NCBI GenBank assembly: GCA_900557435.1
Contig: USSH01000029.1
Coordinates: forward strand, 1-15,743
DNA length: 15,743 nt
Direction: 5' to 3'
Source: an uncultured Coprococcus sp.
GTDB lineage: Bacteria; Bacillota; Clostridia; Lachnospirales; Lachnospiraceae
Shown here: piece after piece, positions 1-6,916 of the stretch
Layout of the letters: every line of letters begins with the position of its first letter
How positions within the stretch are numbered: position 1 is the stretch's first letter
Program-made: the position numbers and the translations under genes
The notes under the pieces: model-generated
Seen by the model: the letters and a program-made list of their open reading frames with translations, nothing else
Told to the model about the DNA's origin: nothing
Databases searched by the model: none

Positions 1-480
1 TGCAAAAAACAACGTTGAAATCAGCACGACTCCCACATGTCCCCAGCAGTAAAATGAATGCAGGAGGCTCATCGCTTTTTCCTTGTTATCACTTGGACAG
101 CTCTCCACGATGGGACTTATCAGAACCTCTATAAGTCCGCCTCCCACCGCATATATCACCACCGAGATAAATATTCCAGTGAATGCATCTGGCAGCACAT
201 CAGGCAGTATCACAAGGCTTATGAGTCCGGCCGCCGAAAATACGTGGGCAAGAACTATCGATATCCGGTATCCTATCCTGTCCACAAATTTGGCTGACAG
301 CAGATCAATGACAAGCTGGATTCCAAAATTGAATGTTATCAGCATAGTGATCTTGCTGAGCGGGATGTTGTAACTCTTCTCAAATGTCAGGAAAAGCAGA
401 GGCACAAAATTGTTGACGATCGCCTGCACTATATAGCCCACAAAACAGGCGTACACTGTGTTTTGGTATTTATTCTTCAT
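1..480 (-). CDS. MFS transporter, N-terminal part (runs off the left edge)
   Basis: Reading the minus strand from an ATG at 480 gives 160 uninterrupted codons to base 1, so this is the N-terminal part of a larger membrane protein. Hydrophobic helices are visible at about residues 8-30, 43-62, 73-93, 102-122 and 144-160. Between helices 2 and 3 (residues 59-75) lies an MFS motif-A-like loop with D67-R68-x-G70-Y-R72. The stretch around residues 136-147 (AMSLLHSFYCWG) resembles fucose-permease-like (FHS) MFS members. An AGAGG ribosome binding site lies seven to eight bases before the ATG. Role inferred: proton-coupled uptake or efflux of a small solute, possibly a sugar; substrate unknown. A 25-bp near-perfect inverted repeat lies upstream at 548-572. 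The gene is transcribed away from a terminator at 697-726, so it is probably its own unit. Confidence 0.85.
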   Translation of the reverse strand, partial: MKNKYQNTVYACFVGYIVQAIVNNFVPLLFLTFEKSYNIPLSKITMLITFNFGIQLVIDLLSAKFVDRIGYRISIVLAHVFSAAGLISLVILPDVLPDAFTGIFISVVIYAVGGGLIEVLISPIVESCPSDNKEKAMSLLHSFYCWGHVGVVLISTLFFA

Positions 481-547
481 TGTATAACCTCTCATATCCA
501 CAGATATTACTCTACATTTTTCTCCGTAGATCTTTTTCTTATGTAGT

Positions 548-572
548 ATATCATCACAATACTTGATAATAT
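548..572. promoter_or_regulatory. 25-bp inverted repeat upstream of the MFS gene (candidate operator)
   Basis: The arms ATATCATCA and TGATAATAT (plus-strand reading) are 9 bp each with one mismatch and a 7-base spacer. On the minus strand the repeat runs straight into a TATACT hexamer that could serve as a -10 element for the MFS gene, though I see no convincing -35. A repressor site is the simplest reading; the regulator is not in the window. The region is AT-rich, so chance symmetry is possible. Confidence 0.3.
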
Positions 573-696
573 CACACATATATCAGTCTTGTATATAACG
601 GGATTATCCAGAAATGATACTTTCATGCACAAAACCAGTATTTAGTCAATTAGAAGTAATATGTTGTCCTCCAAGTTAATTCATAAAATGCCAAAA

Positions 697-726
697 CGGT
701 GAACAGTTATTCGCAACTGTTCACCG
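697..726 (-). terminator. Intrinsic terminator after the methionine-synthase-like gene
   Basis: A perfect 12-bp stem (CGGTGAACAGTT / AACTGTTCACCG) with a 6-base loop is followed on the minus strand by TTTTGGCATTTT. It begins 26 bases after the stop codon at 753-755, where a terminator for that gene belongs. The T tract is short, so termination may be incomplete, but the stem is strong. It separates this gene from the MFS gene. Confidence 0.85.
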
Positions 727-752
727 CCACTTTTAAACTATAATATAATAAT

Positions 753-1868
753 TTATGACCAGACTTCCTCTGCTATCTCCTTAACAAGCTTAAGCTTTGC
801 CCACTGCTCATCCTCTGTCAGCTTATTTCCGATCTCACATGATGCAAATCCGCACTGAGGGCTCAGGCATAATCTGTCAAGTGGTACATACTTTGCAGCC
901 TCATGGATCCTTGCAATGACCTTCTCCTTATCCTCAAGAATCGGAGACTTTGTTGTGATGAGTCCGAGCACGACCTTCTTGTTCTCTGAAACCTTTGCAA
1001 GAGGTGCAAATCCGCCTGATCTCTCATCGTCATACTCAAGGAACAGCGCATCTACATTCTCATTTGCAAATACATAATCTGCAACTGTGTCATAAGGACC
1101 GCTTGTGAAGAATGTTGAGTGGTAATTTCCTCTGCAGATATGTGAAGTGATGACCATATCCTCCGGCTTTCCTTCAAGGGCAAGATTGTTCACTGCAAGC
1201 AGCTCCTTCTTGACATCTTCAAGGTCTATTCCAAGTAATTTATATCTCTGTTTTGCGGCATCCCCCACTATGGCTCCCCATGTACAATCGTCAAGCTGCA
1301 GGTTTCGGCATCCAGCATCATAGAACTGCTTAATAACATCCTGATAAGCCTTTCCGATATCCTGGATAAGCTCCTCATTTGTATGGTAGAACTTTCTTGT
1401 ATTTGCAAAATTGGCAGGTACTATCATCTGCTGAAATGTCTGCGCCGGAGCAGGAATCGTATACTTTGCAACTGTATTCTCATCCTCGAACTGCTTTAAG
1501 AACTTGAAATATTCAACAAATGGATGCGCCTTTGCCTTTATCTTACCAACAAGATAAGTGTCATCAAGAACCGCAAGCTCTGCATCAAATTTTACACCAT
1601 TTCCAGTGTTCTCATGGGCAACACCATCAAATCCCCACATGAAGTCGAGATGCCAGAATGTTCTTCTGAACTCGCCATCTGTGATAGCATGGAATCCAAG
1701 TTCCTTCTGCTTTGCAACAACCTTGGTGATCTCCTCATCAGCAACCTTGTCGAACGCTTCCTTAGTGATCTTTCCCTCCCTGTATGCTGCCTTCGCATCC
1801 TTGAGTACCTGTGGTCTCAGGAAGCTTCCTACAAAATCGTATCTGAAAGGTGTCTGTAATTTACTCAT
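753..1868 (-). CDS. Cobalamin-independent methionine synthase-like protein (YxjG/MetE C-terminal family)
   Basis: This 371-residue protein matches the single-domain relatives of the MetE C-terminal barrel (Bacillus YxjG/YxjH type, annotated as 5-methyltetrahydropteroyltriglutamate-homocysteine S-methyltransferase). These transfer a methyl group to homocysteine or a related thiol in the cytoplasm. The opening has the typical VGSFLRP motif (residues 13-19) followed by GFHAITDGE (58-66). The four zinc/thiol ligands of MetE all appear to be present: H243 and C245, E278 and C339 (in SPQCGFAS). Length is normal for the short family; full MetE is about twice as long and has an N-terminal half missing here, so the methyl donor may differ from that of MetE. 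Start: ATG at 1868 with GGAGG ten bases upstream. It is a single-gene unit with its own promoter and terminator. A MET-box-like dyad upstream supports a role in methionine metabolism. Confidence 0.9.
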   Translation of the reverse strand: MSKLQTPFRYDFVGSFLRPQVLKDAKAAYREGKITKEAFDKVADEEITKVVAKQKELGFHAITDGEFRRTFWHLDFMWGFDGVAHENTGNGVKFDAELAVLDDTYLVGKIKAKAHPFVEYFKFLKQFEDENTVAKYTIPAPAQTFQQMIVPANFANTRKFYHTNEELIQDIGKAYQDVIKQFYDAGCRNLQLDDCTWGAIVGDAAKQRYKLLGIDLEDVKKELLAVNNLALEGKPEDMVITSHICRGNYHSTFFTSGPYDTVADYVFANENVDALFLEYDDERSGGFAPLAKVSENKKVVLGLITTKSPILEDKEKVIARIHEAAKYVPLDRLCLSPQCGFASCEIGNKLTEDEQWAKLKLVKEIAEEVWS

Positions 1869-1949
1869 ATGTCTTTATCCTCCATAGTGTTTTCTCGTTT
1901 TCTTAACTTGAGGATATTCTAGCAGGATAGGCTGTCCATGGAAAATACT

Positions 1950-1978
1950 ATTATTTTGAGGCTCGTCATAGCTTTAAA
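1950..1978 (-). promoter_or_regulatory. Probable promoter of the methionine-synthase-like gene
   Basis: On the minus strand TTTAAA (1973-1978) and AATAAT (1950-1955) are separated by exactly 17 bases, with 4/6 and 5/6 matches to the sigma-A consensus. The start site would fall near 1943, giving a leader of roughly 75 bases. I see no S-box or T-box sequence hallmarks in that leader. The -35 hexamer sits inside the dyad at 1967-1983. Confidence 0.45.
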
Positions 1979-1983
1979 CTATG
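1967..1983. promoter_or_regulatory. MET-box-like 8-1-8 dyad over the -35 region
   Basis: The 17-mer CATAGCTTTAAACTATG is a dyad of two 8-base arms around one central base, with a single mismatch. Its layout and core closely resemble the MET box TATAGTTTnAAACTATA bound by LysR-type methionine regulators (MtaR/MetR-like) in streptococci. It lies upstream of a methionine-synthase-family gene, where such a site is expected. A second perfect dyad (6-2-6, ATATGA/TCATAT) lies three bases beyond it at 1986-1999. The binding protein is not in the window; use of this box outside streptococci is inference. Confidence 0.45.
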
Positions 1984-2049
1984 GAATATGATTTCATATA
2001 GGCTTATACAGGCTTTCATTCTCTATTATTCATAGTGTTTTATTTTCCC

Positions 2050-3894
2050 CTAACTCCACTGAGAGTTATACAGATCCGCATAGAATCCATTCTGAGCCAT
2101 GAGCTCATCATGGTTACCCTGCTCTATGATGTCACCATCCTTCATAACAAGGATAATGTCTGCATTCTTGATGGTTGACAGTCTGTGCGCGATGACAAAG
2201 CTTGTCCTGCCCTTCATCAGGTTGTCCATGGCCTTCTGTATCCGGTGTTCTGTTCTCGTATCGACTGACGATGTAGCCTCATCAAGGATCAAAACCGGAT
2301 TGTCAGCAAGAATTGCCCTTGCGATAGTTAAGAGCTGCTTCTGTCCCTGAGAGATATTTGTTATCTCCTCGTTGAGCTCCATGTTGTATCCACCCGGAAG
2401 TGCCGAGATAAATCTGTGAGCATGGGCTGCCTTTGCCGCTGCTATAACTTCCTCATCCGTAGCGTCCAGCCTTCCGTATCTGATATTCTCCATGATAGTG
2501 CCCTTGAACAGCCATGTATCCTGAAGCACCATGCCAAATACATCCCTGAGTTCACGTCTGTTGAATTCCTTAATATTGTGTCCGTCCAGAAGTATGGCAC
2601 CGCCATTCACGTCGTAGAATCTCATGAGCAGCTTGACCATGGTGGTCTTGCCCGCTCCAGTCGGTCCGACTATGGCTACCTGCTGTCCCGGTTTTACATG
2701 GGCCGAGAAATCCTTGATGATGATCTGCTCCGGGTTGTATCCGAACTTTACATGCTCAAATGTAACTTCACCCTTGATTTCCTCTGTGGATACAGGATTC
2801 TCTACTATCTGCTCCTCTTCCTTCTCTTCAAGAAGTTCAAATACTCGCTCAGCGGCGGCTGCCATCTGCTGCATCATATTTGTAACCTGGGCAACCTGCT
2901 GAACAGGCTGTGTGAGGTTCTTCACGTACTGTATAAATGCCTGGATATCACCGATCTGGATAGTTCCTCTGATCGCCAAAGCCGCACCTGATATGGCAAC
3001 TGCCACATAACCCAGATTGCCGACAAACATCATAATAGGCTGCATCAGTCCTGAGAAGAACTGTGACTTCCAAGCTGACTTGTACAGAGTCTCATTTGTC
3101 TCATGGAACTCTCTTCTCACATCGTTCTCCTTGTTGAACGCCTTTATGACATTATGTCCGCCATATACTTCTTCAACCTGACCATTTATGTGTCCCACGT
3201 ATTCCTGCTGCTGCTTGAAGAATCTCTGGGATTTCTTGATTACAAACATCATGAGCATGATACTTATCGGAAGTATCAGCACCGAAATGAGTGTCATAAG
3301 CGGACTGATCGTGAGCATCATCACGATTACACCGATGACTGTACTAACCGATGTGATGAGCTGTGTTATACTCTGGTTCAGACCATTTCCCATGGTGTCT
3401 ATATCATTTGTGATCCTTGAAAGGACCTCGCCATAGGTTCTGCTCTCAAAGTAGCTCATCGGCATTCTGTTGATCTTCTCGGATACCTCACGTCTCATCC
3501 TGTAGCACACCTTCTGTGTGATACCGGTCATGATGAAGCCCTGGACAAAGCTAAATGCCACACTTAGCACATACAAACCGAGACAGAACAGCAATATCTT
3601 ACCGATATACGTGAAATCAATTCCGCCGTTGCCGGTTATCTTGTTCATGATCCCCTCTGACAGAGCTGTTGTCGCCTTGCCGAGTACCTTCGGACATACT
3701 ACGTTGAATATCGTACTTCCAATTGCAAATATGGCAACGACAACAACCGCCGCCTTATATTTGCCTATATATCTGAATAACTTTCCTATCGTTCCCTTGA
3801 AGTCCTTGGCTTTCTCGCCGCCCATCATAGGACCGTGGCCTCTTCTAGGGCCTCTGAAACTTCTTTGATTATTTGTCTGATTCTGTTCTGCCAT
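2050..3894 (-). CDS. ABC exporter subunit, permease-ATPase half-transporter with intact catalytic residues
   Basis: This 614-residue half-transporter has an N-terminal basic tail, six membrane helices between about residues 45 and 325 and a C-terminal nucleotide-binding domain from about 375. Motifs: Walker A G410-T417 (GPTGAGKT), Q-loop Q458, signature I514-Q518 (ISQGQ, deviating from LSGGQ), Walker B ending in E539, D-loop 542-545 and switch histidine H570. The catalytic Glu and His are intact while the signature is weakened, which marks the canonical-ATPase partner of a heterodimer. Its gene starts three bases after the stop of the upstream subunit (TAG-GAC-ATG), and its ribosome binding site (AGGCAGG) lies inside the end of that gene, so translation is probably coupled. 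Family membership (multidrug/lipid exporters such as BmrCD, LmrCD, TM287/288) is strong. The actual substrate, drug, peptide or lipid, cannot be read from the sequence. Confidence 0.93.
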   Translation of the reverse strand: MAEQNQTNNQRSFRGPRRGHGPMMGGEKAKDFKGTIGKLFRYIGKYKAAVVVVAIFAIGSTIFNVVCPKVLGKATTALSEGIMNKITGNGGIDFTYIGKILLFCLGLYVLSVAFSFVQGFIMTGITQKVCYRMRREVSEKINRMPMSYFESRTYGEVLSRITNDIDTMGNGLNQSITQLITSVSTVIGVIVMMLTISPLMTLISVLILPISIMLMMFVIKKSQRFFKQQQEYVGHINGQVEEVYGGHNVIKAFNKENDVRREFHETNETLYKSAWKSQFFSGLMQPIMMFVGNLGYVAVAISGAALAIRGTIQIGDIQAFIQYVKNLTQPVQQVAQVTNMMQQMAAAAERVFELLEEKEEEQIVENPVSTEEIKGEVTFEHVKFGYNPEQIIIKDFSAHVKPGQQVAIVGPTGAGKTTMVKLLMRFYDVNGGAILLDGHNIKEFNRRELRDVFGMVLQDTWLFKGTIMENIRYGRLDATDEEVIAAAKAAHAHRFISALPGGYNMELNEEITNISQGQKQLLTIARAILADNPVLILDEATSSVDTRTEHRIQKAMDNLMKGRTSFVIAHRLSTIKNADIILVMKDGDIIEQGNHDELMAQNGFYADLYNSQWS

Positions 3895-3897
3895 GTC

Positions 3898-6165
3898 CTA
3901 CACCTGCCTTTCTGAGTCAGTGTCAACGGACTCGCCTTCTATCAGGTCTGTACCAGTCAGATCAGCCTCTCCAAGTGCTTTTTCATCTGGTGTTGTTCCA
4001 AGACTGGCCGCTATCTCCGATGGAGAAAGCTGCGACTCGGCTATCTGCCTGTACTCCTCACAGGTCTGCATGAGTTCTTTGTGAGTTCCCTTGCCGACTA
4101 TCGTACCCTCGTCAAGCACAAGTATCTGATCTGCTGAGAGTATGGTGCTTACACGCTGTGCAACAATAAATACTGTACTGTCATTTACGTGCTCGCCAAG
4201 TGCCTTTCTGACTGCCACATCCGTCTTGAAGTCAAGCGCCGAAAAGCTGTCGTCAAATATCAGGATCTTCGGCTTCCTCGCTATGGCTCTGGCTATAGCA
4301 AGACGCTGTTTCTGACCTCCGGACACATTTCCGCCGCCCTGGGCAACCGCACTGTCGTAACCATGTTCCTTCTCCTCTATGAAGTCGGATGCCTGAGCAA
4401 TCTCAGCCGCAAGCTTGACATCTTCATCAGATGCATCCGGCGCACCGAATCTTATATTGGACGCAATCGTTCCTGAGAACAGGATTCCCTTCTGTGGGAC
4501 AAAACCGATATTCTGTCTCACACTCTCCATGGTGAGGTCTCTTATATCCTGTCCGTCTATTGTTATCGAGCCCTCCGTAACATCGTAGAATCTCGGGAGG
4601 AGCTGAACCAGTGTACTCTTACCACAACCGGTACTTCCTATGATCGCCGTAGTCTGTCCAGGCTTGGCCTCAAATGAGATATTCTCAAGTACATTCTCAT
4701 CTGCGCCCGGATATGCAAATGCGACATTGTCATACTTTACGACACCCCTTGGTGCTTCAAGCTTCTTTGCCCCGGCTGCGTCCTGAACTGTCACATCCGT
4801 ATCTATGATCTCCTGTATTCTGTCTGCTGCCACGCTGGCACGAGGGAGCATGACTGACATCATGCTGAGCATAAGGAACGACATGATAATAAGCATTGTA
4901 TATGTAATAAATGCAGTCATTGATCCTACCTGAAGGACACCCGCATCAATCTTGTGCGCTGCCACCCACTCTATAAGTATGCTTATTGCATACATGATGA
5001 ACATGAGTATAGGCATGGCAAATGTCATGACTCTGTTGACAAACAAGGTGTTCTTCGTCAGATCTTTATTTGCCTCGTCAAATCTCTCTTCCTCGCGTTC
5101 CTCTCTGCCAAATGCCCTAATGACCGGGATACCTGTAAGTATCTCCCTTGACACAAGGTTTACTCTGTCCACCAACGTCTGCATAACTTTAAACTTTGGC
5201 ATGGCAATGACCATAAGCGTTCCCATGAGAATCACAACTGCTGCTATGCCGATGAATATTACCCAGCCCATTCCGGCTCCATTCTCAACAACCTTGACGA
5301 TGCCTCCAATAGAAAGTATCGGTGCATATAGAACCATTCTGAGCATCATAACAGTGACCATCTGTATCTGCTGGACATCATTTGTAGATCTTGTTATAAG
5401 GGATGCAGTTGAGAACTTATTGATCTCAGCATCCGAAAATGCGATAACCTTGTTGAACACCTTCTCTCTGAGTCCGCAGGCAACGCTTGCCGCAACCCTT
5501 GACGCTACAAGTCCTATGAGAACCGCAGCTGCTGCCATGAGAAGTGACATTCCAAGCATCTTCACCGCTGCCCACTTCAGATATGACATCTGTCCTGCCT
5601 TATAATCGTAGCCGAAGCTGTCGTAGCATATCCTTGTACATGCTATGGCTGTGGATTCCATATAATCTTCACCCATGCTGTCGAGCATGCCGTCAACCGT
5701 AGGCTTCATCTGTTCACCGATCTGCGCCCACATCTCCTCCGGCATCTCGTCAAGGGTGATTCCCATCTTATCGAGTCCTGCCTTAACTGCATTGTCCTCG
5801 TCAGAGTTCACCATCTGATATGGATAGTAATACATCATAAGCCCCTTCATACAGGCACTATCCACTTCTTCTATGTGTTCCTCGCCGTCTTCTGTCAGAT
5901 AATAATAACCATCCGAACCATCTTTATAATATTTCTCCCATACGGTTTTCTCATCGTCATCCATAAATCCGTCTATCACGTTGTAGGCTTTCTCCGGGAT
6001 CTGTTTTGGGCTACAGTTCTCTATACCGTAGTTCTGTATACCGGTATCTATGAGCTTTGAGGTGTAGTCCGGAAGTGACAGATCACAGTATGCCTGCAGA
6101 ACGAGAAGAAGGGCTATGATAATGACCGACTTCCAATATGGCTTCAGATTTCTGAATATCTGCAT
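3898..6165 (-). CDS. ABC exporter subunit with degenerate ATP site and large extracytoplasmic insert
   Basis: This 755-residue half-transporter is first in a two-gene operon. Helix 1 spans about residues 12-30. A polar, acidic stretch of about 165 residues (roughly 35-198) then precedes helix 2 at about 200-220. Since it replaces the short first external loop of ordinary exporters, it should form an outer-face domain. The remaining helices lie between about 270 and 440. The nucleotide-binding domain has Walker A G510-T518, Q-loop Q558, a good signature V614-Q618 (VSGGQ) and Walker B ILIFDD, where the catalytic Glu is D639; the switch His is Q670. These two changes are known from the degenerate subunits of heterodimeric exporters (TM287, BmrC type). 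An acidic tail of about 45 residues follows the domain. Start: ATG at 6165 with AAGGAGG seven bases upstream. A promoter and a palindrome precede it. Confidence 0.93.
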   Translation of the reverse strand: MQIFRNLKPYWKSVIIIALLLVLQAYCDLSLPDYTSKLIDTGIQNYGIENCSPKQIPEKAYNVIDGFMDDDEKTVWEKYYKDGSDGYYYLTEDGEEHIEEVDSACMKGLMMYYYPYQMVNSDEDNAVKAGLDKMGITLDEMPEEMWAQIGEQMKPTVDGMLDSMGEDYMESTAIACTRICYDSFGYDYKAGQMSYLKWAAVKMLGMSLLMAAAAVLIGLVASRVAASVACGLREKVFNKVIAFSDAEINKFSTASLITRSTNDVQQIQMVTVMMLRMVLYAPILSIGGIVKVVENGAGMGWVIFIGIAAVVILMGTLMVIAMPKFKVMQTLVDRVNLVSREILTGIPVIRAFGREEREEERFDEANKDLTKNTLFVNRVMTFAMPILMFIMYAISILIEWVAAHKIDAGVLQVGSMTAFITYTMLIIMSFLMLSMMSVMLPRASVAADRIQEIIDTDVTVQDAAGAKKLEAPRGVVKYDNVAFAYPGADENVLENISFEAKPGQTTAIIGSTGCGKSTLVQLLPRFYDVTEGSITIDGQDIRDLTMESVRQNIGFVPQKGILFSGTIASNIRFGAPDASDEDVKLAAEIAQASDFIEEKEHGYDSAVAQGGGNVSGGQKQRLAIARAIARKPKILIFDDSFSALDFKTDVAVRKALGEHVNDSTVFIVAQRVSTILSADQILVLDEGTIVGKGTHKELMQTCEEYRQIAESQLSPSEIAASLGTTPDEKALGEADLTGTDLIEGESVDTDSERQV

Positions 6166-6191
6166 GTCATTTCCTCCTTGAACAATTATTG

Positions 6192-6219
6192 ATCAGGTGA
6201 ATGTATACATTCATCTGAT
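6192..6219. promoter_or_regulatory. 28-bp operator-like palindrome in front of the ABC exporter operon
   Basis: ATCAGGTGAATGTA and TACATTCATCTGAT form a continuous 14+14 dyad with only one mismatch, centred on TGTATACA. It ends 26 bases before the ATG of the first exporter gene, just upstream of its ribosome binding site, and overlaps a TATATA stretch on the minus strand. The length and symmetry fit a dimeric repressor (MarR, TetR or GntR/YtrA type) that responds to the exporter's substrate. No T-run follows, so it is not a terminator. It could alternatively act as an RNA hairpin in the leader. Confidence 0.6.
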
Positions 6220-6319
6220 ATATACGCTTTCTTATGACGGAAAAATGCCATGCTTAAGCTGACGTTGTTTTCCCCTTTATGTTTCAAGCGCATTCTTACT
6301 TTATTTAAATATCTTTGAA

Positions 6320-6348
6320 AGTTTATCATTGCATATATTCTCAGTCAA
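6320..6348 (-). promoter_or_regulatory. Probable promoter of the ABC exporter operon
   Basis: TTGACT (6343-6348) and TAAACT (6320-6325) on the minus strand are separated by exactly 17 bases, a good sigma-A-type match. Transcription would begin near 6313, leaving a leader of about 148 bases that contains the 28-bp palindrome near its end. The palindrome could then act as a roadblock operator or on the RNA. Confidence 0.5.
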
Positions 6349-6441
6349 TTAAATATCTATAAAGATTTAATTATTTTTATGACAAAAGTACAGCATGGTT
6401 TTATCAAGTCAACCATAAATTCTCTATTGTGGCATTGCATA

Positions 6442-6482
6442 AAAATACGGCAGCGTTTGTCACCCAACCACTGCCGTATTTT
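6442..6482 (-). terminator. Intrinsic terminator after the FeoA-like gene
   Basis: A perfect 12-bp stem (AAAATACGGCAG / CTGCCGTATTTT) with a 17-base loop is followed on the minus strand by another T. It lies 44 bases beyond the stop codon at 6527. Because the stem ends in A/T runs on both sides, it could work in either direction, but the only gene running into it is on the minus strand. Confidence 0.85.
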
Positions 6483-6526
6483 CTAAATATTTCTATTTCT
6501 TCCAACTTTAAATCCCAGCTTTGAAT

Positions 6527-6733
6527 CTAAGCCAGCTTTATCCGTTCTGCCGCGTCCCTTGTTATCGCAAGTCTTTTTCCGTTTGCCCTGATTATCACAT
6601 TGCCAAAGTAGGACGATATGACCTGCACCTGATCTCCGGTTTCAAGCTGACATGCGCCGAACAGTGATCTGTCCGCACAGTTCCAAGCTACCTCGCCTGA
6701 AAAACCGCCGACTGCATCTGCTAATGACATCAT
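6527..6733 (-). CDS. FeoA-like small protein (SH3-like fold), standing alone
   Basis: This 68-residue protein fits the FeoA domain. It has the opening MSLADAxxG with a G-E-V strand (residues 2-15), a shortened middle, then the GDxVxVIS strand (33-40), the VIIRANGKRLAI strand pair (46-57) and a closing AAERIKL helix (61-67). FeoA is a cytoplasmic helper of the FeoB ferrous iron channel. No feoB or second feoA is adjacent, so this copy may be accessory or do another job. The conserved leucine-rich middle of FeoA (the RRLLDLG region) appears shortened, so function is uncertain. Start: I chose ATG at 6733, five to eight bases after AAGGGGTGG. A GTG at 6742 would add three residues but falls inside that ribosome binding site. 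A second ATG follows immediately. A terminator lies downstream. Confidence 0.75.
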   Translation of the reverse strand: MMSLADAVGGFSGEVAWNCADRSLFGACQLETGDQVQVISSYFGNVIIRANGKRLAITRDAAERIKLA

Positions 6734-6834
6734 TGTAACCACCCCTTCAAAACAATAAATTTAATAAACTATATTATGTATCAACTCACAATCCGATATG
6801 CAATTCATTTTTCGTTCTTATTGTTGTCTACATA

Positions 6835-6865
6835 ATTATAACTCTTTGGGATTGGTGCAAGTCAA
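6835..6865 (-). promoter_or_regulatory. Possible promoter of the FeoA-like gene
   Basis: On the minus strand TTGACT (6860-6865) precedes a perfect TATAAT (6835-6840), but the spacing is 19 bases, longer than ideal. Start would be near 6828, about 95 bases before the ATG. I see no clear Fur box (GATAATGATTATC-like) around it. Confidence 0.3.
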
Positions 6866-6916
6866 TTCTAATTATAGGTATATGCGGCTAATCTTTCTTA
6901 TGCCGGGCTAACGGTC

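Larger units (their letters stand above)
6166..6526. other. 361-bp intergenic region between the feoA-like gene and the ABC exporter
   Basis: From left to right it holds the exporter ribosome binding site, the 28-bp palindrome, the probable exporter promoter and the terminator of the FeoA-like gene. It also contains two imperfect direct copies of TAAATATCT followed by a T/A-rich tail, at about 6305 and 6350. The second copy is part of an AT-only imperfect hairpin (6347-6372). I see no convincing gene here; a 35-codon reading frame at 6186-6293 on the minus strand lacks a ribosome binding site. Confidence 0.7.

Noticed and set aside
1869..2049. SAM (S-box) or T-box riboswitch before the methionine-synthase-like gene
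   Set aside because: The leader is short and lacks the S-box and T-box conserved blocks; only small dyads are present.
4952..5605. Long plus-strand frame (217 codons) opposite the ABC exporter
   Set aside because: It lies wholly inside a well-supported gene on the opposite strand with clear transport motifs; it is an antisense shadow with no start signal.
6186..6293. 35-codon minus-strand frame in the exporter leader
   Set aside because: There is no ribosome binding site before its ATG, and it runs through the palindrome; most likely chance.
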